DNA of 64,000 bases from Nonomuraea thailandensis (GCF_024172165.1 NZ_JAMZEB010000002.1:6779501-6843500); one strand, 5' to 3'. Numbered from the stretch's first letter, positions 51,565 through 61,952 are shown. Notes: generated by a model from the sequence alone, not told the origin. Translations and numbers: made by a program.

Positions 51565-53013
51565 GTGTCCCGCTCCCAGCTCGACTCCACCGCCGACCCC
51601 GAGGCCGCCGTCGCGGGACGCACCCCAGCCGTGATCCGGCTGCTGGTGCTGGCCACGTTCGTGGTCATCCTCAACGAGACGATCATGATCAACGCGATCC
51701 CGCGGCTGATGAGCGCGCTGCACATCACCGAGCAGACCGCGCAGTGGCTCTCGACCGCCTTCATGCTGACCATGGCCGCGGTCATCCCGATCACCGGCTG
51801 GTTCCTGCAGCGGGTCTCCACCCGCGGCGCGTACGTCACCGCCATGAGCCTGTTCCTGCTCGGCACGGCCCTGGCCATCGTGGCGCCCTCGTTCGAGGTG
51901 CTGCTCGGCGCCCGCATCATCCAGGCGTCGGGCACGGCCGTGATGATGCCGCTGCTGATGACCACGCTGATGCAGGTGGTGCCCGAGTCGGACCGGGGCC
52001 GGGTGATGGGCAACGTCACCCTGGCCATCTCGGTCGCGCCCGCGATGGGGCCGACGGTCTCGGGGGTGATCCTCCAGTTCGGGTCGTGGCGCCTGCTGTT
52101 CGCCGTGGTGCTGCCCATCGCCGCCCTGATCACCTGGGGCGGCCTGCGGCGGCTCAGGAACGTCGGGGAGCCGCGGACCGGCACGATCGACTGGTTCAGC
52201 GTGGTGACCGCGGCGGCCGGGTTCGGCGGCCTGGTCTACGGCCTGAGCCGGTTCGAGGGCGGCGACGTGCGGGTGGCCGCGGCGATCGTGGCGGCCGGCC
52301 TGGTCACCATCGCGGTCTTCGTGGTGCGGCAGATGTCGCTGCAGAAGCGCGGCGCGCCCCTGCTGGACCTGCGCACCCTGCGCCACCGCACCTACACGGT
52401 CGCGCTGATCCTGATGTCGGTGGCGTTCATGTCGATGCTCGGCTCGATGATCCTGCTGCCGCTGTACCTGCAGAACGTGCGCCAGCTCAGCGCCCTGGAG
52501 ACCGGGCTGCTGGTGATGCCGGGCGGCCTGGCGATGGGGCTGCTCGGCCCGTCCGTCGGGCGGCTGTTCGACAAGTTCGGCGGGCGGGTGCTGGTCGTCC
52601 CGGGCGCGGTCGGCATCATGCTCGCCCTGGCCGGCTTCACCCAGGTCTCGATGACGACGCCGTTCTGGCAGCTCCTCGGCATGCACGCGCTGCTGATGGT
52701 GAGCCTGGCCGCCACCTTCACCCCGGTGTTCACCCTCGGGCTCGGAGCGGTCCCGCCGCGGCTCTACTCCCACGGCAGCTCGATCCTGAGCACGTTGCAG
52801 CAGGTGTCGGCGGCCTTCGGCACCGCGCTCGTGGTCACCGTGATGAGCGCGCGGGCCGACGCCCTGAAGTCGTCGGGCGTCACCGAGGCGCTCGCCAGCC
52901 TCGGCGGCATGCGGCTGGCCTTCGTCATCGGCGCGGTGCTGTCCGTGGCCGTGGTGATCGCCGCCCTGCTCCTGCCGGCCCGCGCGGACCACGCCGCCGA
53001 GCCGGAGGGCTAG
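51565..53013 (+). CDS. MFS drug exporter, DHA2 family (EmrB/QacA-like)
   Basis: The protein has 482 residues from GTG 51565, with about 14 hydrophobic segments. FVVILNETIMINAIPRLM (first helix), WLSTAFMLTMAAVIPITGWF, the motif A region and GRIIQASGTAVMMPLLM are DHA2 landmarks. Starts at 51484 and 51538 are in frame, but bases 51484-51564 lose the GC3 bias, so 51565 with GAGG upstream is preferred. The final TAG shares the CTAG at 53010-53013 with the stop of the opposing lipoprotein gene. It probably exports an amphiphilic drug. Confidence 0.87.
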   Translation: MSRSQLDSTADPEAAVAGRTPAVIRLLVLATFVVILNETIMINAIPRLMSALHITEQTAQWLSTAFMLTMAAVIPITGWFLQRVSTRGAYVTAMSLFLLGTALAIVAPSFEVLLGARIIQASGTAVMMPLLMTTLMQVVPESDRGRVMGNVTLAISVAPAMGPTVSGVILQFGSWRLLFAVVLPIAALITWGGLRRLRNVGEPRTGTIDWFSVVTAAAGFGGLVYGLSRFEGGDVRVAAAIVAAGLVTIAVFVVRQMSLQKRGAPLLDLRTLRHRTYTVALILMSVAFMSMLGSMILLPLYLQNVRQLSALETGLLVMPGGLAMGLLGPSVGRLFDKFGGRVLVVPGAVGIMLALAGFTQVSMTTPFWQLLGMHALLMVSLAATFTPVFTLGLGAVPPRLYSHGSSILSTLQQVSAAFGTALVVTVMSARADALKSSGVTEALASLGGMRLAFVIGAVLSVAVVIAALLLPARADHAAEPEG

Positions 53014-53948
53014 GAGAACCAGTTGGCGCCGAGCTCCTGGATGGTCCTGCTCCCCTTGGGCACCAGCAGCGCCTCGCTCAGCACCTGGTTGACGCTCTTG
53101 GGGTCGTTGATCATGGCGAACAGGAAGAAGGAGCCGCCGTCCGCCGTGCGGAAGCCGAAGATCGAGCCGTGGCCGGCGAACGAGACGTACAGCCCCTTGT
53201 ACACCGCGGGGAACGCCTTGCGGCTGTAGCTGTCCTTGGCCAGGCGGTAGCCGGAGGCGCCCTCCTTCTTCTCGTTGTTCCAGAAGTTCTGGTACTCCTT
53301 GGCCACGGCGCGCGCCATGGCGTCGTCCGTGTCGGTGATGTAGCCGTCGGCGTCGAGCCGGGGCTCGGGCAGGCGCTGGCCCCAGTGGATCGGGGTCGCG
53401 ACGGCCAGCCTGAAGGGCTGACCGGGCGTGCGGAGGAAGGCGAGCACGTGGGGGCGGGCGTGGCCCTTGGCGTCCTTGTAGGTCGCCCGCGCGATGAACC
53501 AGTCGCCGATCCGCGGCTGCCGCTCCGGCCTGGGCAGGTAGAACGCCGCGGTGCCGGTCGGGTTGATCGGCTTGTGCCCGGGCTTCCAGCCGAAGCCCTC
53601 GTGGTTGCGTTCGAGCACGCCCTCGTGCAGCGCCCCCTCCACGAACAGCGCGTCGAGCGTGCTGTTCTTGCGCCACCACTTGCGCTTCTTGATCGTCGCG
53701 TTGTACCTGCTCACCCACTCCCGCATGGCCTGCCTGGCCTGGGGGGCGGTCAGCGCCGCCCTCGTGGGGGTCGCCGTCGTGGCGCTCGGCGCAGGGGACG
53801 GTGACGTGACCGCCGGCGAGGGGCTGCGCGAAGGGCTCGGCGAGGGGGCGGCCACGCTGACGGGCCAGCCGGGCGGCCCGGGGATCGCGCCGCAGCCGGC
53901 CAGGCTCACGGCGCAGGCCGCGATCAGCAACGAGCCGCGCACCGGCAT
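53010..53948 (-). CDS. Lipoprotein of unknown function
   Basis: The protein has 312 residues. MPVRGSLLIAACAVSLAGCG is a lipoprotein signal with lipobox LAGC, followed by a Pro-Ser-Thr linker to about residue 65. The folded part (ALTAPQARQAMREWVSRYNA to the end) is mixed alpha/beta with many aromatics (KKRKWWRKNSTLDALFVEG, FGWKPGHKPINPTGTAAFYL). It resembles a lipoprotein family widespread in Streptosporangiales, of unknown role. It is not in an operon. Confidence 0.8.
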   Translation of the reverse strand: MPVRGSLLIAACAVSLAGCGAIPGPPGWPVSVAAPSPSPSRSPSPAVTSPSPAPSATTATPTRAALTAPQARQAMREWVSRYNATIKKRKWWRKNSTLDALFVEGALHEGVLERNHEGFGWKPGHKPINPTGTAAFYLPRPERQPRIGDWFIARATYKDAKGHARPHVLAFLRTPGQPFRLAVATPIHWGQRLPEPRLDADGYITDTDDAMARAVAKEYQNFWNNEKKEGASGYRLAKDSYSRKAFPAVYKGLYVSFAGHGSIFGFRTADGGSFFLFAMINDPKSVNQVLSEALLVPKGSRTIQELGANWFS

Positions 53949-54005
53949 CGACCCCCAAGACCGAGTAAAGACAGCGCCGAACAGAACATATCGGACAACC
54001 GGAGG

Positions 54006-54962
54006 TCACGGCCGTCCCGGGGACAGGGCCCCGTTCCCGCGCTTCCAGAGGCGGTAGTCGCGCGGGGACACGCCGGCGACCCGCTTGAACGCGTTGCTCA
54101 GCGCGCTCACCGAGCCGTAACCCACCTGATCGGCGATGGCCGCCACCGTGTCGTCGCCGCTGCGCAGGCGGTCGGCGGCCAGCTCGATCCGCCAGCCGGT
54201 CAGGTACTCCAGCGGCCCCTGCCCGACGACCTGCTTGAACCGGGCGGCCAGCGTCGAGCGGGACACCGCCGCCACCGCGGCCAGCTCGGAGACCGTCCAG
54301 GCGTGGGCGGGCCGGGCGTGCATGGCGCGCAGCGCCGGCGCCACGACCGGGTCGGCGATTCCGGCCAGCCAGCCGGACGTCTCCCCCGGCCCGGCGGTGG
54401 CCAGGTGCAGGCGCAGCAGGTGGATCAGCATGACCAGGGCGAGGTGCTCGGTGACCAGGGTGGCGGCGAGCGGGCGCTCGCGCAGCTCGGCGTCGATCAG
54501 GTCGAGCGCCCAGCGCACGGTCGCGGCCTCGGCGGTGCCGCCGGGCACGTGCATCACCGGCGGCAGCAGGTCCAGCAGCAGCTCCTGGGCGCGCTCGCCG
54601 AAGCCGAACCGGCCGCCGGCGAAGATCACGTCCTCGCCCTCGCCCACGCGGGCCACGCCGCCGGTGGCCGCGGCGAAGACCGGGCCCGCCGGGAGCGGGC
54701 GCACCCCCGGCTCGCTGGCCAGGGTGAAGGCGCGCGGCTGGATGAGCAGGAAGCAGTCGCCCTCGGCGAGCGGGATCGGCTCCGGCAGGCCGTCCACGGT
54801 GAGCACGCAGTGGCCGCGGAGCACCGCGTTGAACTTGACCCCCGCGGGAGGCTCGAACGACAGTGCCCACCGCCCGCCGGCGACCAGCCCGACGGACAGG
54901 CGGCTGGTCGTGCCGATGAGCGTGAGGATGTCTTCGAGCGGATCGACTCCATGGACGTTCAC
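54006..54962 (-). CDS. AraC-family regulator (cupin_6 plus HTH_18)
   Basis: The protein has 318 residues. The N-terminal AraC-type cupin (RWALSFEPPAGVKFNAVLRG, VDGLPEPIPLAEGDCFLL) is followed by the paired DNA-binding helices (WTVSELAAVAAVSRSTLAAR, DTVAAIADQVGYGSVSALSNAF with KRVAGVSPRDYR). It diverges from an SDR gene with 60 bp between starts. This pairing is common for AraC regulators that activate the neighbouring oxidoreductase. Confidence 0.9.
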   Translation of the reverse strand: MNVHGVDPLEDILTLIGTTSRLSVGLVAGGRWALSFEPPAGVKFNAVLRGHCVLTVDGLPEPIPLAEGDCFLLIQPRAFTLASEPGVRPLPAGPVFAAATGGVARVGEGEDVIFAGGRFGFGERAQELLLDLLPPVMHVPGGTAEAATVRWALDLIDAELRERPLAATLVTEHLALVMLIHLLRLHLATAGPGETSGWLAGIADPVVAPALRAMHARPAHAWTVSELAAVAAVSRSTLAARFKQVVGQGPLEYLTGWRIELAADRLRSGDDTVAAIADQVGYGSVSALSNAFKRVAGVSPRDYRLWKRGNGALSPGRP

Positions 54963-55022
54963 GCAACTATGGTGGACTCACGAGTATTCCAAGTCCAAAT
55001 CGGGGTCCATACGGTGGTGTTC

Positions 55023-55931
55023 ATGACGCTCATCACCACTCCTTTCAACGCCAAGACCACCGCTGCGGAGATCCTCGCCGGCGTCGATCTGACCGGACGC
55101 AGGATCATCGTCACCGGCGGCGCCTCCGGGATCGGCCTGGAGACCGTGCGGGCGCTGCGAGGCGCCGGGGCCGAGGTCACGGTCGCCACCCGCAACCCCG
55201 GCGACGGCGAGCGGGCGCTGGACCTCAGTGATCTGGCGTCGGTGCGCTCGTTCGTGGCCGGGTGGAGCGGGCCGGTGCACGCGCTCGTGGCGAACGCCGG
55301 CATCATGGCGCTGCCTGCCCTCCAGGTCGCCGCCAACGGCTGGGAGCTGCAACTGGCGACGAACTTCCTCGGGCACTTCGCGCTGATCACCGGGCTGCGC
55401 GACAACCTCCGGCAGGCCGGCGGCGCGCGGGTGGTCACGGTCAGCTCGGGCGCCCAGCTCCGCGCGCCGTTCGACTTCGACGACCCGCACTTCGAGCGGC
55501 GCCCGTACGACCCGTGGGACGCCTACGCCCAGTCGAAGACGGCCGACGTGCTGCTCGCGGTCGGCCTGGCCCGGCGCTGGGCCGCCGACGGCATCGCCGC
55601 CAACTCCTTCGAGCCCGGCTACGTGCACACCAACCTGCAGCGCCACATCGACGACGACGCCAAGCGCGCGCTGGGCATCATGGACGACGAGGGGAACCTG
55701 CTGACCCCGGACCACTTCACCACCCAGGAGCAGGGCGCGGCCACCGCGGTGCTGCTCGCCGCATCCCCGCTGGTGGAGGGGGTGACCGGCCGCTACTTCT
55801 CGCACGACAACCAGGAGGCCGAGGTCGTGCAGGGCGGCCCCGGCGTGATGACCGGCGTCGCCGCGTGGTCGGTGGACCCGGCCGCCGCCGACCGTCTCTG
55901 GGACTACGCCGCCGAGGCGAGCCGCGGCTGA
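55023..55931 (+). CDS. Short-chain dehydrogenase, retinol dehydrogenase-like
   Basis: The protein has 302 residues with IIVTGGASGIGLETVRAL for cofactor, LVANAGIMALP, NFLGHFALI, VTVSSGAQ (Ser) and the catalytic YAQSKTADVLLA. This is the pattern of RDH/WWOX-like SDRs. The ATG at 55023 is used; an earlier in-frame ATG at 54948 lies inside the divergent promoter. It is probably activated by the divergent AraC gene. Confidence 0.88.
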   Translation: MTLITTPFNAKTTAAEILAGVDLTGRRIIVTGGASGIGLETVRALRGAGAEVTVATRNPGDGERALDLSDLASVRSFVAGWSGPVHALVANAGIMALPALQVAANGWELQLATNFLGHFALITGLRDNLRQAGGARVVTVSSGAQLRAPFDFDDPHFERRPYDPWDAYAQSKTADVLLAVGLARRWAADGIAANSFEPGYVHTNLQRHIDDDAKRALGIMDDEGNLLTPDHFTTQEQGAATAVLLAASPLVEGVTGRYFSHDNQEAEVVQGGPGVMTGVAAWSVDPAAADRLWDYAAEASRG

Positions 55932-55987
55932 CCGGCCGGGGCCCGGGGGCGAGCGGCCCGCCAGCAGTAGAGTAATGTTCGGTAATT

Positions 55988-56695
55988 GTGGGAGCTGAGA
56001 ACGGCGAGCCGGTCGAGTACCGGCAGAGCCGGTTCCGTACGCCGCCAGGGGCCACCGAGATCCTGCTGGTGAGGCACGGCGAGTCCGAGCCCGCACGCCC
56101 CGACCGGCCGTTCCCGCTGGTCGACGGCCAGGGCGACCCGGAGCTCGCGCCCGAGGGGCACGAGCAGGCGGCGCGGGTGGCCCTGCGGCTCGCCGCGGAG
56201 CGCATCGACGCGATCTACGTGAGCTCGCTGCGGCGCACGTCCCAGACGGCCGCGCCGCTCGCCGCCCGGCTGGGCCTGACGCCGGTGATGGACCCCGAGC
56301 TGCGCGAGGTGCATCTGGGCGAGTGGGAGGGCGGGCTGTTCCGGCGCATGGTCGCCGAGGGGCATCCGACCGCCAAGCGCATGTCCGCCGAGGAGCGCTG
56401 GGACGTGATCCCGGGCGCCGAGCCCGCCGAGGCGTTCGCCGAGCGGGTGCGCAAGGCGCTCGGCAGGCTCGCCGCCGCGCACCCCGACCAGCGGATCGTC
56501 GTGGTAACCCACGGCGGGGTGATCGCCGAGGCGCTGGCCGCGGCCACCGGGTCGCGGCCGTTCGCCTTCCTCGGCGCCGACAACGCGTCGGTGTCACACC
56601 TGGTGCTGACCGAGGTCCGGTGGATCCTGCGCCGCTTCAACGACACCGCGCACCTCGACGGGGCCTTCTCCACCACGGCCGCGCTGCCCACCTGA
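55988..56695 (+). CDS. Histidine phosphatase family protein
   Basis: The protein has 235 residues. The catalytic RHG is in TEILLVRHGESEPARPDRP. VSSLRRTSQTAAPLA, an acidic LREVHLGEWEGG and the second His in VVVTHGGVIAEALAA complete the phosphoglycerate-mutase-like site. The GTG start at 55988 has a TAATGT box nearby. Its last 102 bases overlap the 3' end of the convergent Nudix gene. Confidence 0.88.
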   Translation: MGAENGEPVEYRQSRFRTPPGATEILLVRHGESEPARPDRPFPLVDGQGDPELAPEGHEQAARVALRLAAERIDAIYVSSLRRTSQTAAPLAARLGLTPVMDPELREVHLGEWEGGLFRRMVAEGHPTAKRMSAEERWDVIPGAEPAEAFAERVRKALGRLAAAHPDQRIVVVTHGGVIAEALAAATGSRPFAFLGADNASVSHLVLTEVRWILRRFNDTAHLDGAFSTTAALPT

Positions 56696-57139
56696 CGACT
56701 CGATCAGCAGGCGGTGCGGCTCCAGCAGGCCGTCCGGGAGGTCGCCGGGGGCGCACCAGCGGGCCTCCAGGATCTCCATCGAGTTCAGCCGCATCGTGCC
56801 GCCGCCGGCGTACTCGGCCGCGTACGCGACCTCGATCCTGAGCCGGAACCCGCTCCTGAGGTGCACCAGCTCCCCCACGCTCACCTCCAGGCCGGTCTCC
56901 TCGCGCACCTCGCGCACCACCGTCTGCTCGAAGGTCTCCCCCCGCTTGGTCCCGCCCGTCGGCAGCCCCCACTGCCGGTGCTCGGGCCAGAAACGGTGCC
57001 GCAGCAGCAGCACGTTGCCGTCACGGTCGCGGACGACGCCCGTGACGCCGACCATGAACTTGGCCTGGGACAGGTAGAGCAGCCGCCATTGCGTCGACCC
57101 GCGCATGCCGCGCCAGAGCCGGGCGATCAGCCTCTTCAC
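56594..57139 (-). CDS. Nudix hydrolase
   Basis: The protein has 181 residues. It has a full Nudix box, GGTKRGETFEQTVVREVREE followed by TGL, after WGLPT. FMVGVTGVVRDRDGNVLLLRH is the leading strand. The final 30 residues are Gly-rich and overlap the histidine phosphatase gene head-on by 102 bp. Either both ends are real or the stop has been lost recently. It probably cleaves a nucleoside diphosphate derivative. Confidence 0.87.
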   Translation of the reverse strand: MKRLIARLWRGMRGSTQWRLLYLSQAKFMVGVTGVVRDRDGNVLLLRHRFWPEHRQWGLPTGGTKRGETFEQTVVREVREETGLEVSVGELVHLRSGFRLRIEVAYAAEYAGGGTMRLNSMEILEARWCAPGDLPDGLLEPHRLLIESSGGQRGRGGEGPVEVRGVVEAAQDPPDLGQHQV

Positions 57140-57141
57140 CG

Positions 57142-57568
57142 GTGTCCTCCATGATCAGGTGCCGACAGCCGTTGCAGCGTACCGGCCTTTCAGAACGGCG
57201 GCAGGACGAGCTCGGCCGCCGACGTCCGGCGGAAACCGTAGGGCCCCGCACGTCCAGCCCCGCCCGTACGAGCAGGCGCCGCAGCGTGCGGCCGGCCGCC
57301 GGCTGGGCCACCTTGAGCCGGAACGCGGGCAGCACGCGCCCGGTCAGCGCCTCGCCGGGCCCGTCGGCTTCCAGCCCGCAGACGTCCCGACCTCGTACGT
57401 CACCGCCGCCGCCCCCGGCGTCGAGCGCCCGCTCGCCACCGCCGGCAGGTCCGGCGCCGAGGCCCGTGACGCGCGCGCCGCCTCGTGCTGCGCCGCCCGG
57501 CCGAGATACCGCTCCGCCTCCGGTTGTTCCTCCGCCGTTCCGAAGATCCGCTCGCTCACGCCGCCCAC
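57142..57568 (-). pseudogene. Degenerate gene downstream of the Gfo/Idh/MocA gene
   Basis: Two minus-strand frames carry protein-like sense in turn. From about 57562 (SERIFGTAEEQPEAERYLGR, overlapping the upstream gene end) to about 57390 one frame is good. Then a different frame gives GEALTGRVLPAFRLKVAQ and runs to about 57200. The second piece recalls the C-terminus of Uma2-type endonuclease-fold proteins (RVLPGFRL), but the match is weak. I read it as a frameshifted remnant, with no intact product. Confidence 0.4.
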
Positions 57569-58629
57569 GCCTCCTTGCCGGTGGTGACCGGACCGCCGGT
57601 CCTGACCGACTCACCAATGGCGAGGCTGATCAGATGATCCTGGCAGGCCTCGGCGAGGGGGTACGGGGCCGGGCCCTCCTGCCGGGCCCAGGCGCCCGTG
57701 CGCTCCAGGATGTCGGCGACCGCGATGTCGTCGTCGGACAGGCCGGCGCCGTCGAACGGGTTTCGGTAGAGCACGCGGCCGTCGAAGCTGATGTGCTTCA
57801 GGTCGCGGAACTCCAGGCTGAGGTCCACGCCGGTGTCGCGCCGCACCAGGTGCGACTCCACCGGCGTCGCCGGGTCCAGCAGCCGGACCACCCGGTCGTC
57901 GACCAGCTCGCCGATCGAGCCGCGCACCACGATGCGGCGCATGCGCAGCGGGTTCCACCACTGGTTGTCGGTGAAGTCGTACAGGCCCATGCGGCCGCCG
58001 AAGTCGAGGGTGGCGATGGTGGTGGTGAGCCGTTGCGGGGTGCCGTCGCCCGTCCAGCCGCCGGGGCCCAGCGGGTTCGCCAGCGGCGCCTCGAACGCGC
58101 CCGCACGCACCTCGGCGGCCTCGAACCCGACGCCCAGCAGGCCGCGGATCATCGACACCGCGTGGTAGAGGTGGGTCGAGGAGACCTGGACGGAGGTCGG
58201 CTCGCCGATCACGCCCTCGCGCACGAGCGCCAGCCGGGCCGCGTGCCCGGGCATCAGCAGGTACTGCTCGGCCACCTGCACCAGGCCGGTGGCGCCCACG
58301 TCGCGCCACAGCTCGCGCAGCGCCGCCAGGTCATGGGCGGGCGGCGTCTCGGCCAGGACCGGTGTCCCGTGCTCGGCCACCGCGCGGATCGCGTCCGGCA
58401 TCGCGGGCCACGGCACCGCCGCGGTGACGTAGTCGGGCCGCTCGTGCCGCAGCAGCTCGCCGACCGTGCGGAAGGCCGGCACGCCCCACTCGTCGGTGAT
58501 CTGCCTGCCCCGCTCCTCGCCGCGGGTGACGACGCCGCTGACGCGCAGCCGGTCGGGCATGGCCGCGGCCAGCCGCAGGAAGAACCGGGTCCGCCGCCCG
58601 CTGCCGATCGCGCCGAACGTCGTGGTCAT
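57556..58629 (-). CDS. Gfo/Idh/MocA-family oxidoreductase
   Basis: The protein has 357 residues. The N-terminal half is the NAD(P)-binding fold (TTFGAIGSGRRTRFFLRLA, GVPAFRTVGELL, PDYVTAAVPWPAM). It has AETPPAHDLAALRE in place of the family EKP motif and a second domain rich in beta strands. The Lys of EKP is missing (ETPP), which is unusual and may mean a changed mechanism. It stands with a degenerate gene downstream and no sugar-catabolic neighbours. The substrate is unknown. Confidence 0.85.
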   Translation of the reverse strand: MTTTFGAIGSGRRTRFFLRLAAAMPDRLRVSGVVTRGEERGRQITDEWGVPAFRTVGELLRHERPDYVTAAVPWPAMPDAIRAVAEHGTPVLAETPPAHDLAALRELWRDVGATGLVQVAEQYLLMPGHAARLALVREGVIGEPTSVQVSSTHLYHAVSMIRGLLGVGFEAAEVRAGAFEAPLANPLGPGGWTGDGTPQRLTTTIATLDFGGRMGLYDFTDNQWWNPLRMRRIVVRGSIGELVDDRVVRLLDPATPVESHLVRRDTGVDLSLEFRDLKHISFDGRVLYRNPFDGAGLSDDDIAVADILERTGAWARQEGPAPYPLAEACQDHLISLAIGESVRTGGPVTTGKEAWAA

Positions 58630-58693
58630 GAGGGCCAGACCTCCTCGGGGAGCCGGAACGCTTCGGCAGCAGCGTACTCGGGGGCCTGGCTGG

Positions 58694-58745
58694 TCGCGGG
58701 AGCGCGTCAGCGGGCCAGTCTCGCGGGAACGCGTCAGCGGGCCAG
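58694..58745. repeat. 25-bp near-identical direct repeat at the permease 3' end
   Basis: The word TCGCGGGAGCGCGTCAGCGG and following bases (58694-58718) recur with one change at 58721-58745, the second copy covering the stop of the ABC-2 permease gene. It looks like a small tandem duplication. Confidence 0.7.
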
Positions 58746-59553
58746 GCGGCCCAGCAGGGCCGAGGCCGCCGTGATGCCGAGGGCCGCGGCCACGACGAGC
58801 ACCGCGAAGTCGAGCGGCAGGTTCGCGGGGACGCCCAGCAGCAGTCCGCGCAGCGCGTTCACCTCGTAGGTGAGCGGGTTGATCGCGCTGACGGTCTGCA
58901 GCCAGCCCGGCATGGCCGTCGTCGGGTAGAGCGCGTTGGAGGCGAAGAACAGCGGCATCGTGATGGCCTGGCCGATGCCCATCAGGCGGTCGCGGGTGCG
59001 TACGATGCCGGCGATCGTCACCGACAGGCAGGCGAAGAACGCCGAGCCGAGCAGCACCGCCACCAGCACCCCCAGCAGGTGCAGCGGGTTGAGGTCGAGT
59101 GCCACGCCCAGCAGGGCGGCGATGAGCACGACCACCACGGCCTGCACGATCGCCTTCACCCCCGCCGCGAACGCCTTGCCCGCCACGAGCGCGGCGCGCG
59201 GGGTCGGCGTGACCAGCAGCTTGGTCAGCACGCCCGAGTCGCGCTCCCAGATGATGTGGATGCCGTAGAAGATCGCGATGAACATCGTGGACTGGGCGAT
59301 GATCCCCGGCGCCAGGTAGTCGCGGTACGGGATGCCGCCCGTCGGGATCACGTTGATGCGGGTGAACGTCTCACCGAAGATCAGCAGCCACAGCGCCGGC
59401 TGGACGGCTCGGGTGTACAGCTCCGTACGGTCGTGGCGCAGCTTCTGCAGCTCCACCACGCACATCGCGGCCACCCTGGCCGGGATCACCCGCCACGCGG
59501 GCCGGGAGCGCGGCGGGACGAGCAGCAGCCCGAGCCCTCCGGGCGCCGGCCCG

Positions 59554-60533
<980 letters not shown>

Positions 60534-60537
<4 letters not shown>

Positions 60538-60989
60538 TCCGCCGTCACCTCCTCTCTCAGGCTGTCGGCCAGCCTCCGCAGTACCGGGAGCGCGGCGGCC
60601 AACGCGGCCCTGTCGTCCTCACCGAGCAGTTCCACGTGCTCGCGGACGATCGCCGCCCGCCGCTCCTGCCACGCCCGCAGCCGCGCCTCGGCCTGGGGCG
60701 TGGGCAGCAACCGGGCCGAACGGCGGTCGTCACTGCGGGTCTCACGACGCAGCAGGCCGGCGGCCGTGAGCTGGTTGACCAGCGTGGACACCGAGTTGCC
60801 GGCCAGGTAGAGCTCCTTGGCCGCGGCCGAGACGCTGATGCCTGGGCTCGACTCGACCAGCCGCAGCAGCTCGGCCTGCGCGCCACGCAGCGGCGGCACG
60901 GCCATCTGCCGGCGCACCCTGCGCCGGATCAGCCGGTTGAGCCCGGCTATGACGCCCGCAAAGGCATCGGACAGGTCTTCCGTCCCCAT
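60534..60989 (-). CDS. MarR-family regulator
   Basis: The protein has 151 residues of a winged helix: RGAQAELLRLVESSPGISVS, AAKELYLAGNSVSTLVNQLT and the wing RRETRSDDRRSARLLPT. It is the first gene of the exporter operon and probably represses it until an exported compound binds. A promoter with TAATAT lies just upstream (about 61005), close to the imperfect palindrome TTAAGCAGAGCTAA, a likely operator. Confidence 0.9.
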
Positions 60990-61268
60990 ATCCCGAAATA
61001 TTAGCTCTGCTTAAGAGGTATTGAGAAGTGCCCAGGTCAGCCGGATATACCCGAACACATCCCCTTACACCCACCCACCGCCCCGAGCCACCACAACCCG
61101 CGTCGGGACGCGCGGGGGCGGGGTGCACAGGGGTACGAGGCGCGAGCGCGCGTCGCGGGGCGCAGGACCACGTGGCGCAACGGCGCGTGACGCAATGGCG
61201 CGTGGAACGAGGGCGCGTGACGCGCAGGCGCGGCGCGAGGGCGGGGAGGTCGCGGAAGCGGCGGTGGC
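60990..61268. other. 279-bp gap with GCGCGTGACGC repeats
   Basis: Apart from the MarR promoter (60990-61030), the stretch holds irregular repeats of GCGCGTGACGC and GGCGCGTGGAACG words (61170-61260). No gene is seen. Confidence 0.45.
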
Positions 61269-61898
61269 TCAGGTGTCGGTGTCGTCCGCGTAGATGCGCA
61301 GCCGGAGCTCCCGCGCCTTCGTCATGTGCTCACGCGCCAGCCCGTAAGCCCGATCGGCATCCCGCTCCCCGATGGCCTCGATGATCTCGGCGTGCTCGGC
61401 GATGGCCTCGTCCCACCGCCCAGGCGCCGACAGGGTGGTCTGCGGATAGCGGGTGAGGTGGTTGTTGAGCCGGGTGAGCAGGTCGACGATGGTGCCGTTG
61501 TGGCTGGCCGACCAGATCGCCTCGTGCAGGGCCCGGTTGGCCTCGGCCATCGCGGCCGCGTCGGAGGCCGGCGTGGCGATCATGGCTTTGTGGGCGCGGG
61601 CGAGGCGGACGAGGTCGAAGTCGCTGCGGCGCTGGGCGGCACCGGCGGCGGCGGTGGCCTCCAGGGCGATCCGCGCCTCGTAGATCTCCAGGATCTCCTC
61701 GGGGCTGCGGGTGCGCACCCGCATGCCGCGGTCCGCGCGCTCGACCAGACCGTCCTGCTGGAGCCTGCGCAGTGCCTCTCGTACGGGGGTGCGGCTGGTG
61801 CCGTAGCGTTCGGCGAGCGTGATCTCCACGAGGGATGCCCCCGGAGTCAGCGTGCCGTCGACGATCTCGGCTCTCAACCGGTCGTAGACCTCGGACAG
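61269..61898 (-). CDS. GntR-family (FCD) regulator, probable CTG start
   Basis: The protein has about 209 residues. The winged helix covers LSEVYDRLRAEIVDGTLTPG to RTPVREALRRLQQDGLVERA, followed by the all-helical FCD ligand domain (EEILEIYEARIALEA, HAEIIEAIGERDADRAYGLAREH). The first codons of the domain lie before any ATG, GTG or TTG. In this frame a TGA occurs about 45 bp upstream, and CTG 61898 has GAGGAGGA 4-5 bases before it, so CTG is proposed. TTG 61877 would cut helix 1. It follows tctA by 54 bp and probably controls the transporter. Confidence 0.8.
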   Translation of the reverse strand: MSEVYDRLRAEIVDGTLTPGASLVEITLAERYGTSRTPVREALRRLQQDGLVERADRGMRVRTRSPEEILEIYEARIALEATAAAGAAQRRSDFDLVRLARAHKAMIATPASDAAAMAEANRALHEAIWSASHNGTIVDLLTRLNNHLTRYPQTTLSAPGRWDEAIAEHAEIIEAIGERDADRAYGLAREHMTKARELRLRIYADDTDT

Positions 61899-61934
61899 GG
61901 CGTCCTCCTCACCTCGCTGCCGTACCGGAGCTGA

Positions 61935-61950
61935 GCATACCGTTGTATGC
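61935..61950. promoter_or_regulatory. Palindromic GntR-type operator
   Basis: GCATAC-CGTT-GTATGC is a perfect 6-bp-arm inverted repeat 37 bp upstream of the GntR start and just after the tctA stop. It resembles FCD-GntR sites and suggests autoregulation. Confidence 0.5.
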
Positions 61951-61952
61951 AG

